Part shown: piece by piece, positions 56,781 to 64,000 of the stretch | Numbering within the stretch: the first letter of the stretch is position 1 | Layout of the letters: every line of letters starts with the position of its first letter | Assembly (NCBI GenBank): GCA_937873315.1 | Contig: CALMQX010000025.1 | Coordinates: 44,579-108,578, forward strand | DNA length: 64,000 bases | Direction: 5' to 3' | DNA from: an uncultured Nostocoides sp. | GTDB lineage: Bacteria > Actinomycetota > Actinomycetes > Actinomycetales > Dermatophilaceae | Program-made: the position numbers and the translations under genes | The notes under the pieces: model-generated | What the model was told of the DNA's origin: nothing | Databases searched by the model: none | The model's input: only the letters and a program-made list of their open reading frames with translations

Positions 56781-57686
56781 CTATCGGCCCTTGGGGTGCC
56801 AAACGGTCTTGGTTTCCAGGAATGCCGTCATCCGACGCAGGTCCGGCGTCTGCGCAAAGTCAGGCTCCACGGCCTCGCTGCCGACGCCCTGGGGACGCAT
56901 GACGCGCTTGAGGTTCACCGCGGCCGCAGCCTCCAGCGCACCCCAGTCCACCCCCTGCGCGCCAGCCGCGCCAGTGAGGTCGATGGCGTTGACATCACGG
57001 TGGCTGGCCAGCCATGGCGCCATCTCGGCGGCCTGACCGGTGATCAGGTTGACCACTCCGCCCGGCACGTCGCTGGTCGCCAGGCATTCAGCCAGGGTGA
57101 TCGCGGGCAGGGGCCGCTGCGAGCTAGTCACCACGACGGCGGTGTTGCCCGAGACGATCACGGGCGCGATCACGCTGACCAACCCGAGCAGGCTGGAGTG
57201 CTGCGGAGCGAGCACCGCAACCACGCCGGTGGCCTCCGGCGCCGAGATATTGAAGAACGGTCCGGCCACCGGGTTCAGCCCACCGAGCACTTGGGCCAGT
57301 TTGTCCGACCACCCGGCATACCAGACCCACCGGTCGATGGCCTGCGACACGGCGGCCTCGGCGCGAGCAGCGCTCAGGCCTTCGGCGTCCCGCACCTCCT
57401 CAACGAGTTGGGCGCGCTGGCTCTCCATCACCTCCGCGACCCGGTAGAGCACCTGTCCGCGGTTGTATGCCGTGGCGCCGGCCCAGCCCGGGAAGGCTTT
57501 GCGGGCCGCAACCACGGCATTGCGGGCGTCCTTACGTGAGCCCTGGGCGGCATTGGCCAGGAAACGCGACGGGGCGCCGGCCCGCGCGGGCGCGGCATAC
57601 ACCTCATACGAGCGACCCGACTCCGATCGGGGGAAGGCCCCGCCGATGTAGAGCTTGTAGGTCTTGCGGACATCCACCCGGCTCAT
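56781..57686 (-). CDS. Aldehyde dehydrogenase-like protein lacking the catalytic domain
   Basis: This protein has only 301 residues against about 480 for the family. It has the N-terminal coenzyme domain (TYKLYIGGAFPRSESG through APQHSSLLGLVSVIAP and VNLITGQAAEMAPW) and keeps the AIDLTGAAGAQ counterpart of the FTGS segment, then jumps to a short tail ending FLETKTVWHPKG. The active-site Cys (the CCAG part) and the ELGGK Glu are absent, so it should not oxidise aldehydes. It overlaps the full ALDH gene by 4 bases and is intact, so it may be a structural or regulatory subunit. Confidence 0.88.
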   Translation of the reverse strand: MSRVDVRKTYKLYIGGAFPRSESGRSYEVYAAPARAGAPSRFLANAAQGSRKDARNAVVAARKAFPGWAGATAYNRGQVLYRVAEVMESQRAQLVEEVRDAEGLSAARAEAAVSQAIDRWVWYAGWSDKLAQVLGGLNPVAGPFFNISAPEATGVVAVLAPQHSSLLGLVSVIAPVIVSGNTAVVVTSSQRPLPAITLAECLATSDVPGGVVNLITGQAAEMAPWLASHRDVNAIDLTGAAGAQGVDWGALEAAAAVNLKRVMRPQGVGSEAVEPDFAQTPDLRRMTAFLETKTVWHPKGR

Positions 57687-59131
57687 GCCTTGGCCTCCGT
57701 CGTGACATAGGCCTCGAGGCCATGGCGACCGCCCTCGCGGCCGTATCCGGACTCTTTGTACCCGCCGAAGGGACTGGCCGGATCGAAGTGATTGAAGGTG
57801 TTGGCCCAGACCACCCCAGCGCGCAGCTGGTCCGCCATCCACAGGATTCGGCTGCCCTTCTCGGTCCAGATGCCGGCGGACAGGCCGTAGGGCGTGTTGT
57901 TGGCCTTGGCGACCGCCTCACCCGGCGTGCGGAAGGTCAGCACGGAGAGCACCGGGCCGAAGATCTCCTCCTGGGCGATCCGGTGACTCTGGCTGACCTG
58001 CGTGAAGATGGTCGGCCGGAACCAGAATCCGTTCTGCGGCAACGGACATCCGTTGTCCCAGCGCACCGCGCCCTCGGTTTCGCCGACCGCCGACAGCTCG
58101 GTGATCCGGTCCAATTGACGCGCACTGTTGATGGCTCCGACGTCGGTATTCTTGTCCATCGGGTCGCCCACACGCAGAGTGGACAGTCGCCGCTTCAGCC
58201 GCTTCTCGACCTCATCGATGATGGTCTCCTGGACGAGCAGTCGACTGCCCGCGCAGCACACCTGGCCTTGGTTGAAGAAGATGCCGTTGACGATCCCTTC
58301 GACTGCCTGATCGATGGGGGCGTCATCAAAGATGATGTTGGCGGCCTTCCCGCCGAGCTCCAAGGTGGCCTTCTTGCGGGTGCCGGCGATGGCCCGGGCG
58401 ATCATCTTGCCGACGGCCGTGGAGCCGGTGAAGGCCAACTTGTCGATGCCGGGGTGGTCCACGATGGCCTGCCCGGTGGCGCCCGCTCCGGTGACGATAT
58501 TGACCACGCCCGGCGGGAGATCGGCCTGCTGGCAGACCTCCGCAAAGAGCAGCGCCGTCAGGGGAGTGGTCTCGGCAGGCTTCAGCACCACGGTGTTGCC
58601 GCAGGCCAACGCCGGGGCGATCTTCCAAGCCAACATCAACAGCGGGAAGTTCCACGGAATCACTTGTCCCACAACGCCATGCGGCCGCGGGTTGGGTCCC
58701 AGCGAGGCGTGCTCGAGCTTGTCCGCCCAGCCTGCGTGGTAGAAGAAATGCGCGGCGGCCAGCGGGATGTCGACGTCCCGGGTCTCCTTGATGGGCTTGC
58801 CATTGTCGAGGGTCTCAAGGACGGCGAACTCTCGAGCGCGCTCTTGCAGCAGCCGGGCGATCCGGAAGAGGTACTTCCCGCGGTCGGCGCCACTCATCCG
58901 GGACCAGACCCGGGTGTATGCCGTGCGCGCGGCCTTCACCGCGGCATCAACATCGGCGCTGGTGGCCTCGGAGATCTCGGAGAGGGTCTCCTCGGTGGCG
59001 GGGTTGACGGTCTTGAATGGCGTTCCGCCGGAGGCTTCCACGAACGCGCCGTTGATGAAGAGGCCGTAGGTGCTGGCGATATCGACGACGGCGCGTGATT
59101 CGGGGGCGGGGGCGTACTCGAAGGTTGGCAT
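57683..59131 (-). CDS. Aldehyde dehydrogenase
   Basis: This 482-residue NAD(P)-dependent enzyme has all expected signatures: GQVIPWNFPLLML, FTGSTAVGK, LELGGKAANI with the catalytic Glu, and NQGQVCCAGSR with the nucleophilic Cys. QEEIFGPVLSVL lies near the end. Together with DeoC upstream it could oxidise acetaldehyde released from deoxyribose 5-phosphate. The gene is 10 bases from deoC and overlaps the truncated paralogue. Confidence 0.94.
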   Translation of the reverse strand: MPTFEYAPAPESRAVVDIASTYGLFINGAFVEASGGTPFKTVNPATEETLSEISEATSADVDAAVKAARTAYTRVWSRMSGADRGKYLFRIARLLQERAREFAVLETLDNGKPIKETRDVDIPLAAAHFFYHAGWADKLEHASLGPNPRPHGVVGQVIPWNFPLLMLAWKIAPALACGNTVVLKPAETTPLTALLFAEVCQQADLPPGVVNIVTGAGATGQAIVDHPGIDKLAFTGSTAVGKMIARAIAGTRKKATLELGGKAANIIFDDAPIDQAVEGIVNGIFFNQGQVCCAGSRLLVQETIIDEVEKRLKRRLSTLRVGDPMDKNTDVGAINSARQLDRITELSAVGETEGAVRWDNGCPLPQNGFWFRPTIFTQVSQSHRIAQEEIFGPVLSVLTFRTPGEAVAKANNTPYGLSAGIWTEKGSRILWMADQLRAGVVWANTFNHFDPASPFGGYKESGYGREGGRHGLEAYVTTEAKA

Positions 59132-59141
59132 GTCGTTCCCG

Positions 59142-60137
59142 TCAGTAGGCGCTCGGCGCGTCGTCGGCGATGTAGTCGGCTCCGGAGTAGACGCCGGTAG
59201 CCATCCGCTGGCGCTGAAGGATCAGGTCATTGAGCAGGCTGGAGGCTCCGAATCGGAACCAATGATTGTCGAGCCAGTCCTCGCCGGCGACTTCGCTGAC
59301 GGCGACCAGGAAGGTGATCGCATCCTTGCTCGTGCGAATGCCGCCCGCCGGCTTGACGCCGACCATTCCGCCGACGCTCTCCCGCCAGTCACGCACGGCC
59401 TCGAGCATGATGAGGGTCACCGGCAGCGTGGCGGCCGGTGAGATCTTGCCCGTGCTGGTCTTGATGAAGTCACCCCCGGCGAGCATGCACAGCCAACTCG
59501 CGCGCCGCACATTGTCATAGGTGTTGAGCTCGCCGGTCTCCATGATGACCTTGAGTCGGGCGCTGCCGCAGGCCTCTTTGACCTGGGCGATCTGATGGAA
59601 GACCGTGAGGTAGTCGCCCGAGAGGAAGGCCCCGCGGTCGATCACCATGTCGATTTCGTCGGCTCCGGCCGCGACGGCGTCCCTGGTGTCCGCAAGTTTG
59701 ACCGGCATACTCGCGCGGCCGCTGGGGAAGGCGGTGGCGACTGCGGCGACCTTGACCTCGGAGTCACCGAGCGTGTCCTTGGCGTAGGCGACCATATCGC
59801 CGTACACGCAGACCGCTGCCGGGCGGGGGGTGAGCAGGTCGCTGGGGTCGGGGACGAGTGCCCGTGTCGCCAAGCCGCGCACCTTGCCCGGGGTATCCGC
59901 GCCCTCCAGCGTGGTCAGGTCGATCATCGAGATCGCGGTGTCGATGGCCCAACTCTTGGAGTCCGCCTTGATGCTGCGGGTGCCCAGCCCGCGTGCGCGC
60001 GACTCGCAGCCGACCTGGTCCACTCCCGGGAGGCCGTGGAGCCAACCGGTCAGGGCATGGTTGGTCAGTCGGGACACTCCGAGCAGGTCGCGGGCGCGGG
60101 CGGTCGGGTCGAGCGAGTGCGAAGTGGTGCTCACCAT
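59142..60137 (-). CDS. deoC: Deoxyribose-phosphate aldolase
   Basis: This 331-residue class I aldolase splits deoxyribose 5-phosphate into acetaldehyde and glyceraldehyde 3-phosphate. The Schiff-base Lys lies in FIKTSTGK, and GVKPAGGIRTS and DEIDMVIDRG are also seen. Its N-terminal extension (about 80 residues) makes it longer than the 220-residue E. coli form. It is first in a three-gene unit with the two ALDH genes. Purine phosphorylase and phosphohexomutase lie just upstream. Confidence 0.94.
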   Translation of the reverse strand: MVSTTSHSLDPTARARDLLGVSRLTNHALTGWLHGLPGVDQVGCESRARGLGTRSIKADSKSWAIDTAISMIDLTTLEGADTPGKVRGLATRALVPDPSDLLTPRPAAVCVYGDMVAYAKDTLGDSEVKVAAVATAFPSGRASMPVKLADTRDAVAAGADEIDMVIDRGAFLSGDYLTVFHQIAQVKEACGSARLKVIMETGELNTYDNVRRASWLCMLAGGDFIKTSTGKISPAATLPVTLIMLEAVRDWRESVGGMVGVKPAGGIRTSKDAITFLVAVSEVAGEDWLDNHWFRFGASSLLNDLILQRQRMATGVYSGADYIADDAPSAY

Positions 60138-60184
60138 CAGAGTCTAGGGGGCGGGCGCCGATCTAGGTCCAGGGCCGTAGGCGC

Positions 60185-61888
60185 CTAATCGAGCGAGGTC
60201 AGGGCTTCGAAGGCCACCCGCAACTCACCGAGTCGTGCTGCGGCCCGGGTCCTGGCGGGGGCGAGATCGTCGGCATCGGCGACCGGCTCGATGACCTCGA
60301 GGTAGACCTTGAGTTTGGGCTCGGTTCCCGATGGCCGAACGATGACCCGTGACCCGTCGCCGGAGTCATCGGCCACGTAATAGCGCAAGCCCTCGGTCGG
60401 TGGCAGACCGCCGTCCCCGGCCGCGAGATCGTGCACCGTGGTGACCTCACGCCCAGCGATCACCGCCGGTGGATTCTGGCGCAATCGCTGCATCACGGCG
60501 GCAATCAACGACACGTCGCTGACACGCACGGAGAAGGAGTCGGTGGCATAGACCCCGTGGGCCAGTGCGAGCTCATCGAGCCGATCGAGCAGCCCCTTGC
60601 CATCCGCGCGCAGTTCGGCGGCCAACTCAGCGACGAGCAGCGCGGCCGAGATCCCGTCCTTGTCCCGCACGGCCGCAGGGTCGCAGCAGTAACCGAGAGC
60701 CTCCTCATACCCAAAACGCAGTCCAGGCACCCGCGAGATCCACTTGAAGCCCGTCAGGGTCTCCTCGTGACGCACGCCGGCCGTCCGGGCCATCGCCGAG
60801 AGCAACCGAGAGGAGACGATGGAGTTGGCGAAGACGCACTCGGGGGAATCCGGCAGCACGCCCGCCGCCACGCCCTTGGCGAGCAGGTGAGACCCGAGCA
60901 GCGCGCCCACCTCGTCACCGCGCAGCATCCGCCAGCCGCCTGGGCCGGCCACCGCGGCCGCGCATCGATCCGCGTCGGGGTCGTTCGCAATGACCACATC
61001 CGGCGAGGTCTGCTCGGCTAACTCGATAGCGGCATCGATCGCGCCGGGCTCCTCGGGATTGGGGAAGGTCACCGTGGGGAAGGACGGGTCCGGCTCGGCT
61101 TGGGATTCGACCACCAGCGGCGCCTCGAAACCGGCCGCCGCGAAGGCAGCCATCACGGTCTCGGTGCCGACCCCATGCAGGGCGGTGTGCACCACGGTGA
61201 GGTCAGCGGCTGCGCCATGCTTGACGACCTTGGCGGCATCCCGCACGTAGTCGACCCAGAGGGCATCATCCAAGGTCTCCCAGCCATCGGCGGCGAGCGG
61301 CACGCTGGCCACGGATGTCACCGCGGCGATCTGCTCGGCGATGAGCGCGTCGACGGGCGACACGATCTGCGATCCGTCCCCCAGGTAGACCTTGTAGCCA
61401 TTGTCCTCGGGCGGGTTGTGCGAGGCGGTCACCATCACGCCGGCATCGGCTCCGAGGTAGCGAATGGCGTAGGCCAGCACCGGCGTCGGCATCGTGCGGG
61501 GGAGCACGGCCGCCCGTCCGCCCGCACCGACCACGACCGCGGCAGTGTCTCGGGCGAAGACGTCGGAGTTGTGGCGGGCGTCGTAGCCGATGACGACAAA
61601 GGGCGCCGAGGTGGCCGTGCGCAGGTATGCCGTGAGCCCGGCGGCAGCCCGGATCACCACCGCGCGGTTCATCCGGTTGTTGCCGCCGCCGAGGCGGCCC
61701 CGCAGCCCGGCGGTGCCAAACTCGAGCATCCCCGCCATCGCATCGGCGAGTTCGATTGCCGCGTCGGCATCGCCGGACTCTGCTGCGGCACACAGGTGCT
61801 CGACCTCGGCGCGGGTCACCGGGTCGGGATCGTCGGCGGCCCAGGCCCGTCCCGCGGCCAGGAGCTCGGACAACTCACGCGCGCTCAT
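60185..61888 (-). CDS. Phosphoglucomutase/phosphomannomutase (phosphohexomutase or phosphopentomutase)
   Basis: This 567-residue enzyme belongs to the alpha-D-phosphohexomutase superfamily: the phosphoserine loop TASHNPPEDNGYKV (about 130-143), metal loop DPDADRCAA, sugar loop in GDEVGALLG and phosphate loop RPSGTEPKLKVYLE at the end. Its length is that of the PgcA/Pgm2-like branch, which includes phosphopentomutase. Sitting between pnp and deoC it could turn (deoxy)ribose 1-phosphate into the 5-phosphate for DeoC. Confidence 0.93.
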   Translation of the reverse strand: MSARELSELLAAGRAWAADDPDPVTRAEVEHLCAAAESGDADAAIELADAMAGMLEFGTAGLRGRLGGGNNRMNRAVVIRAAAGLTAYLRTATSAPFVVIGYDARHNSDVFARDTAAVVVGAGGRAAVLPRTMPTPVLAYAIRYLGADAGVMVTASHNPPEDNGYKVYLGDGSQIVSPVDALIAEQIAAVTSVASVPLAADGWETLDDALWVDYVRDAAKVVKHGAAADLTVVHTALHGVGTETVMAAFAAAGFEAPLVVESQAEPDPSFPTVTFPNPEEPGAIDAAIELAEQTSPDVVIANDPDADRCAAAVAGPGGWRMLRGDEVGALLGSHLLAKGVAAGVLPDSPECVFANSIVSSRLLSAMARTAGVRHEETLTGFKWISRVPGLRFGYEEALGYCCDPAAVRDKDGISAALLVAELAAELRADGKGLLDRLDELALAHGVYATDSFSVRVSDVSLIAAVMQRLRQNPPAVIAGREVTTVHDLAAGDGGLPPTEGLRYYVADDSGDGSRVIVRPSGTEPKLKVYLEVIEPVADADDLAPARTRAAARLGELRVAFEALTSLD

Positions 61889-61899
61889 GGCGGCCTTCC

Positions 61900-62739
61900 C
61901 TAGATCCGGCCGACTACGGTGGCGAGCAGCCGCCCACACCGGGTGGCGGCCTCGCGACCGGCTTCCAGCACCTCTTCGTGGTTCAGCGGTGTCTTGGAGA
62001 TCCCGGCGGCTGGATTGGTCACCAACGAGATACCCAGCACCTCCAGGCCGCTCTGCCGTGCAGCAATGGCCTCCAGGCTGGTCGACATCCCCACCAGGTC
62101 GCCACCGATGGTCTTGGCCATCCGCACCTCGGCAGGGGTTTCGTAGTGCGGTCCGCGGAATTGGACATACACACCCTCGTCCAGTGCGGGGTCGACCTCA
62201 CGCGCAATCGCCCGCAGTCGAGGCGAGTAGACATCGGTCAGGTCGACGAAGTTGGCGCCTTCGATGGGGGAGGTCGCGGTCAGGTTGATGTGATCGCTGA
62301 TCAGCACCGGGGTGCCGGGGGGCCACTCCTCACGGAGCCCCCCGCAGCCATTAGTGATCACGATGGTGCGGCAGCCCGCTGCAGCCGCCGTGCGGACACC
62401 GTGGACCACGGCCCGCACACCCTTGCCCTCGTAAAAGTGGGTCCTCGTGCCATAGACCAGGGCCCGACGCCCGGTGTCCCCAATGGCCACCGAACGCATG
62501 ACGCCGGAGTGTCCGGCCACCGCGGCTGCGCCGAAGCCGGGCACATCGGTGTTGTCGATGGTGGCCAGGGTGTCACCGATGAGATCCCCGGTCTGACCCC
62601 AACCAGACCCCAAGACCAGCGCGACATCGTGTCGCTCCACCCCGGTCCGCTCGGCGATGACGGCGGCCGCCTGCGCCGCAACCTCGAAGGGGTCCGTGGT
62701 CGGGTCGGACAGGTCTGGGCGCGCGCTTTGCTCGGTCAC
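61900..62739 (-). CDS. Purine nucleoside phosphorylase
   Basis: This 279-residue trimeric-type phosphorylase acts on inosine and guanosine. GSGWGQTGDLIGD (phosphate loop), GRTHFYEGKG-like YGTRTHFYEGKG, and NGCGGLREEW are typical. VQFRGPHYETPAEV and GMSTSLEAIAAR match the base site. It lies 11 bases upstream of the mutase gene and is the first gene of a leftward nucleoside degradation set running pnp, mutase, deoC, ALDH, ALDH-like. Confidence 0.93.
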   Translation of the reverse strand: MTEQSARPDLSDPTTDPFEVAAQAAAVIAERTGVERHDVALVLGSGWGQTGDLIGDTLATIDNTDVPGFGAAAVAGHSGVMRSVAIGDTGRRALVYGTRTHFYEGKGVRAVVHGVRTAAAAGCRTIVITNGCGGLREEWPPGTPVLISDHINLTATSPIEGANFVDLTDVYSPRLRAIAREVDPALDEGVYVQFRGPHYETPAEVRMAKTIGGDLVGMSTSLEAIAARQSGLEVLGISLVTNPAAGISKTPLNHEEVLEAGREAATRCGRLLATVVGRI

Positions 62740-62815
62740 ACCGGAAGCCTAGTCAGTCACCGGTATGCCGCGACAGGGGTCCGGAGACACCAAGGTCGGG
62801 ACCCGCTGGGGTGCC

Positions 62816-63871
62816 TTAGTCTGCGACGGCGAGGGCGGCATCGCCGCGAGGGCGCAGCCGGATGGCGGCCCCGGGCGCGTAGGCCGTGACCTGCGTGTTG
62901 CCCACCTGAACCGTGACGAGTTCGCCGCTCTCCGTGCGGGCGATGACGCGACCGTGGCCGCCCAGGAAGCTCGCGCTCACGACCGTGGCATTCGTATCGG
63001 TCCCGGCGGTATCGGGCTCGATGGTGACACCCTCGGGGCGAACGAGCACGGTCCCCGTGGGTCCAGTTGCCGACCCGGCCAGCAGTGGGACCGAGCCGCC
63101 GAGCACGTAGGCCGTGCCATTCTCGATCCGGGCCGGGAGGCGGTTGGTCAGTCCCACGAAGTCGGCGACGAAGGGCGTCTTGGGGGCCGAGTAGAGCTCG
63201 GCCGGGGCAGCCAGCTGCTCCAGTTTGCCCACCGACATGACCCCGACCCGATCGGCCACGGCCAGGGCCTCCTCCTGGTCGTGCGTGACGAACAAGGTGG
63301 TGGTCCCGATGTCGAGTTGGATGCGCCGGATCTCGTCGCGGAGCTGGGCGCGCACCTTGGCATCGAGCGCCGAAAGCGGCTCGTCAAGGAGCAGCACGGT
63401 GGGTTCGATGGCCAGCGCCCGGGCGAGCGCGACGCGCTGTTGCTGCCCGCCCGACATCTGGTGGGCGAACTTATCCATGTGCTTCTCGAGGCCGACCAGC
63501 TCGAGCATGTCCGAGGCTCGGGTCTTGCGCTTGGTCTTGTCCTGGCCCCGCAACTCGAGACCGAACTCGACATTTTGCCGGGCCGTCATGTGCGGGAACA
63601 GGCTGTACGCCTGGAAGACCATGCCCATGTCCCGCTTGTTGGTCGGGACGCCGGTGACGTCCTTGCCGCCGACCTCGATGGTGCCGCTGTCCGGATCCTC
63701 CAGGCCGGCCAGGCAGCGCAATGCCGTGGTCTTGCCACACCCCGAGGGGCCGAGGAGGGCGATGAACTCACCGGGCTCCATGTGCAGGGTGAGCCCATCA
63801 AGGGCGGCGACCCCGCCATAGACGCGACGCAGATTGGTCAGCTGGACCGGGGTTCCGGGGCGGCTGCTCAC
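62816..63871 (-). CDS. ABC importer ATPase (PotA/spermidine-putrescine or sugar type)
   Basis: This 351-residue ATPase has Walker A GPSGCGKT, signature MSGGQQQRVALARAL, Walker B VLLLDEPLSALD and the TOBE region in the last 110 residues. Its substrate class cannot be fixed, but gene order with a permease upstream favours a polyamine, iron or related importer. The GTG at 63871 overlaps the partial permease stop. The start follows a 4-base overlap typical of this window. Confidence 0.92.
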   Translation of the reverse strand: MSSRPGTPVQLTNLRRVYGGVAALDGLTLHMEPGEFIALLGPSGCGKTTALRCLAGLEDPDSGTIEVGGKDVTGVPTNKRDMGMVFQAYSLFPHMTARQNVEFGLELRGQDKTKRKTRASDMLELVGLEKHMDKFAHQMSGGQQQRVALARALAIEPTVLLLDEPLSALDAKVRAQLRDEIRRIQLDIGTTTLFVTHDQEEALAVADRVGVMSVGKLEQLAAPAELYSAPKTPFVADFVGLTNRLPARIENGTAYVLGGSVPLLAGSATGPTGTVLVRPEGVTIEPDTAGTDTNATVVSASFLGGHGRVIARTESGELVTVQVGNTQVTAYAPGAAIRLRPRGDAALAVAD

Positions 63872-64000
63872 GAGGAGGCTCCCTTCCGACGGGTGCCGAC
63901 GAAGGACAGCCCGAAGAGGACGACAAAGGCAAAGACAAGGGATAGGAAGGCCACGGCGATGGAGATCTGAGGATCGGCTTTACCGAGCTCAACCATGGCG
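63868..64000 (-). CDS. ABC transporter permease, 3' end only
   Basis: This is the last 43 or so codons of a permease whose 5' part is outside the window. After MVELGKADPQISIAV comes a final membrane helix (AFLSLVFAFVVLFGL) and a short basic tail ending RRKGASS. The stop overlaps the downstream ATPase start by 4 bases. The MVELG and closing helix pattern resembles PotB/PotC-like C termini. Confidence 0.7.
   Translation of the reverse strand, partial: AMVELGKADPQISIAVAFLSLVFAFVVLFGLSFVGTRRKGASS

Noticed and set aside
57467..59098. A 543-codon plus-strand frame over the aldehyde dehydrogenase genes
   Set aside because: It is antisense to the intact ALDH sequences; no start signal or family motif supports it.

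Overview
The window is high-GC (about two thirds G+C by eye), dense, single-copy chromosomal DNA. Genes often overlap by the ATGA pattern and GTG starts are common. The content points to an actinobacterium, probably in the order Micrococcales: monomeric isocitrate dehydrogenase, an actinobacterial-type FolD, DUF3017, DUF4235, the MoxR/DUF58/DUF4350/DUF4129 set, and a TPP-riboswitch YkoE/YkoD-YkoC transporter. The family cannot be fixed from sequence alone. No rRNA, tRNA, CRISPR array, insertion sequence, prophage or replication origin was seen, and no gap between genes exceeds 300 bases.

Layout. 1-1735: end of the histidine-degradation genes hutF and hutI. 1732-3047: a secreted polysaccharide deacetylase and DUF4235. 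3090-5957: TPP riboswitch and a two-gene ECF thiamine/HMP importer. 5980-13492: housekeeping (ispH, rmuC, HIT-like, Nudix, ychF, yjdM, CDGSH protein, YqeY-like, AlkZ-like glycosylase). 13604-16560: peroxiredoxin and malQ. 16557-22998: leftward operon of a molybdenum hydroxylase (medium, small and large subunits), an SRPBCC protein, a nitrilase-type amidase, a flavin-binding protein and a glutamine amidotransferase. 23101-30969: an NCS2 nucleobase permease, a frameshifted membrane gene, a PucR regulator and the divergent AllH/FdrA/AllG genes. Together 16557-30969 reads as a nitrogen-heterocycle (purine-type) catabolic island; this is inference.

30985-36560: folD, DUF3017, mdh, aquaporin and icd. 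36753-42124: S10 peptidase, galK, trpS, a 2H-phosphoesterase and mannose-1-phosphate guanylyltransferase. 42270-44725: an ABC exporter. 44828-48886: an M20 amidohydrolase with cdd, deoA and add (nucleoside salvage). 48894-56046: RDD, SpoIIM-like, DUF58, MoxR, DUF4350, DUF4129 and a Pro-rich membrane protein. 56077-62739: a uridine-kinase-like protein, a catalytically empty aldehyde dehydrogenase paralogue, a full aldehyde dehydrogenase, deoC, phosphohexomutase and purine nucleoside phosphorylase, which together form a route from nucleosides to central metabolism. 62816-64000: ATPase and the end of a permease from an ABC importer.

The most unusual signals are not genes. (1) The heptamer GTATGCC (GGCATAC on the other strand) occurs about 65 times by hand count against roughly 7 expected from base composition, in several codon frames and in both orientations. 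(2) A dispersed intergenic repeat has two copies, at 36619 and 42129, each ending in its own tandem array. (3) The short gene-free gaps at 11203 and 14282, and the 19-bp duplication at 50720, also carry small repeat structures.
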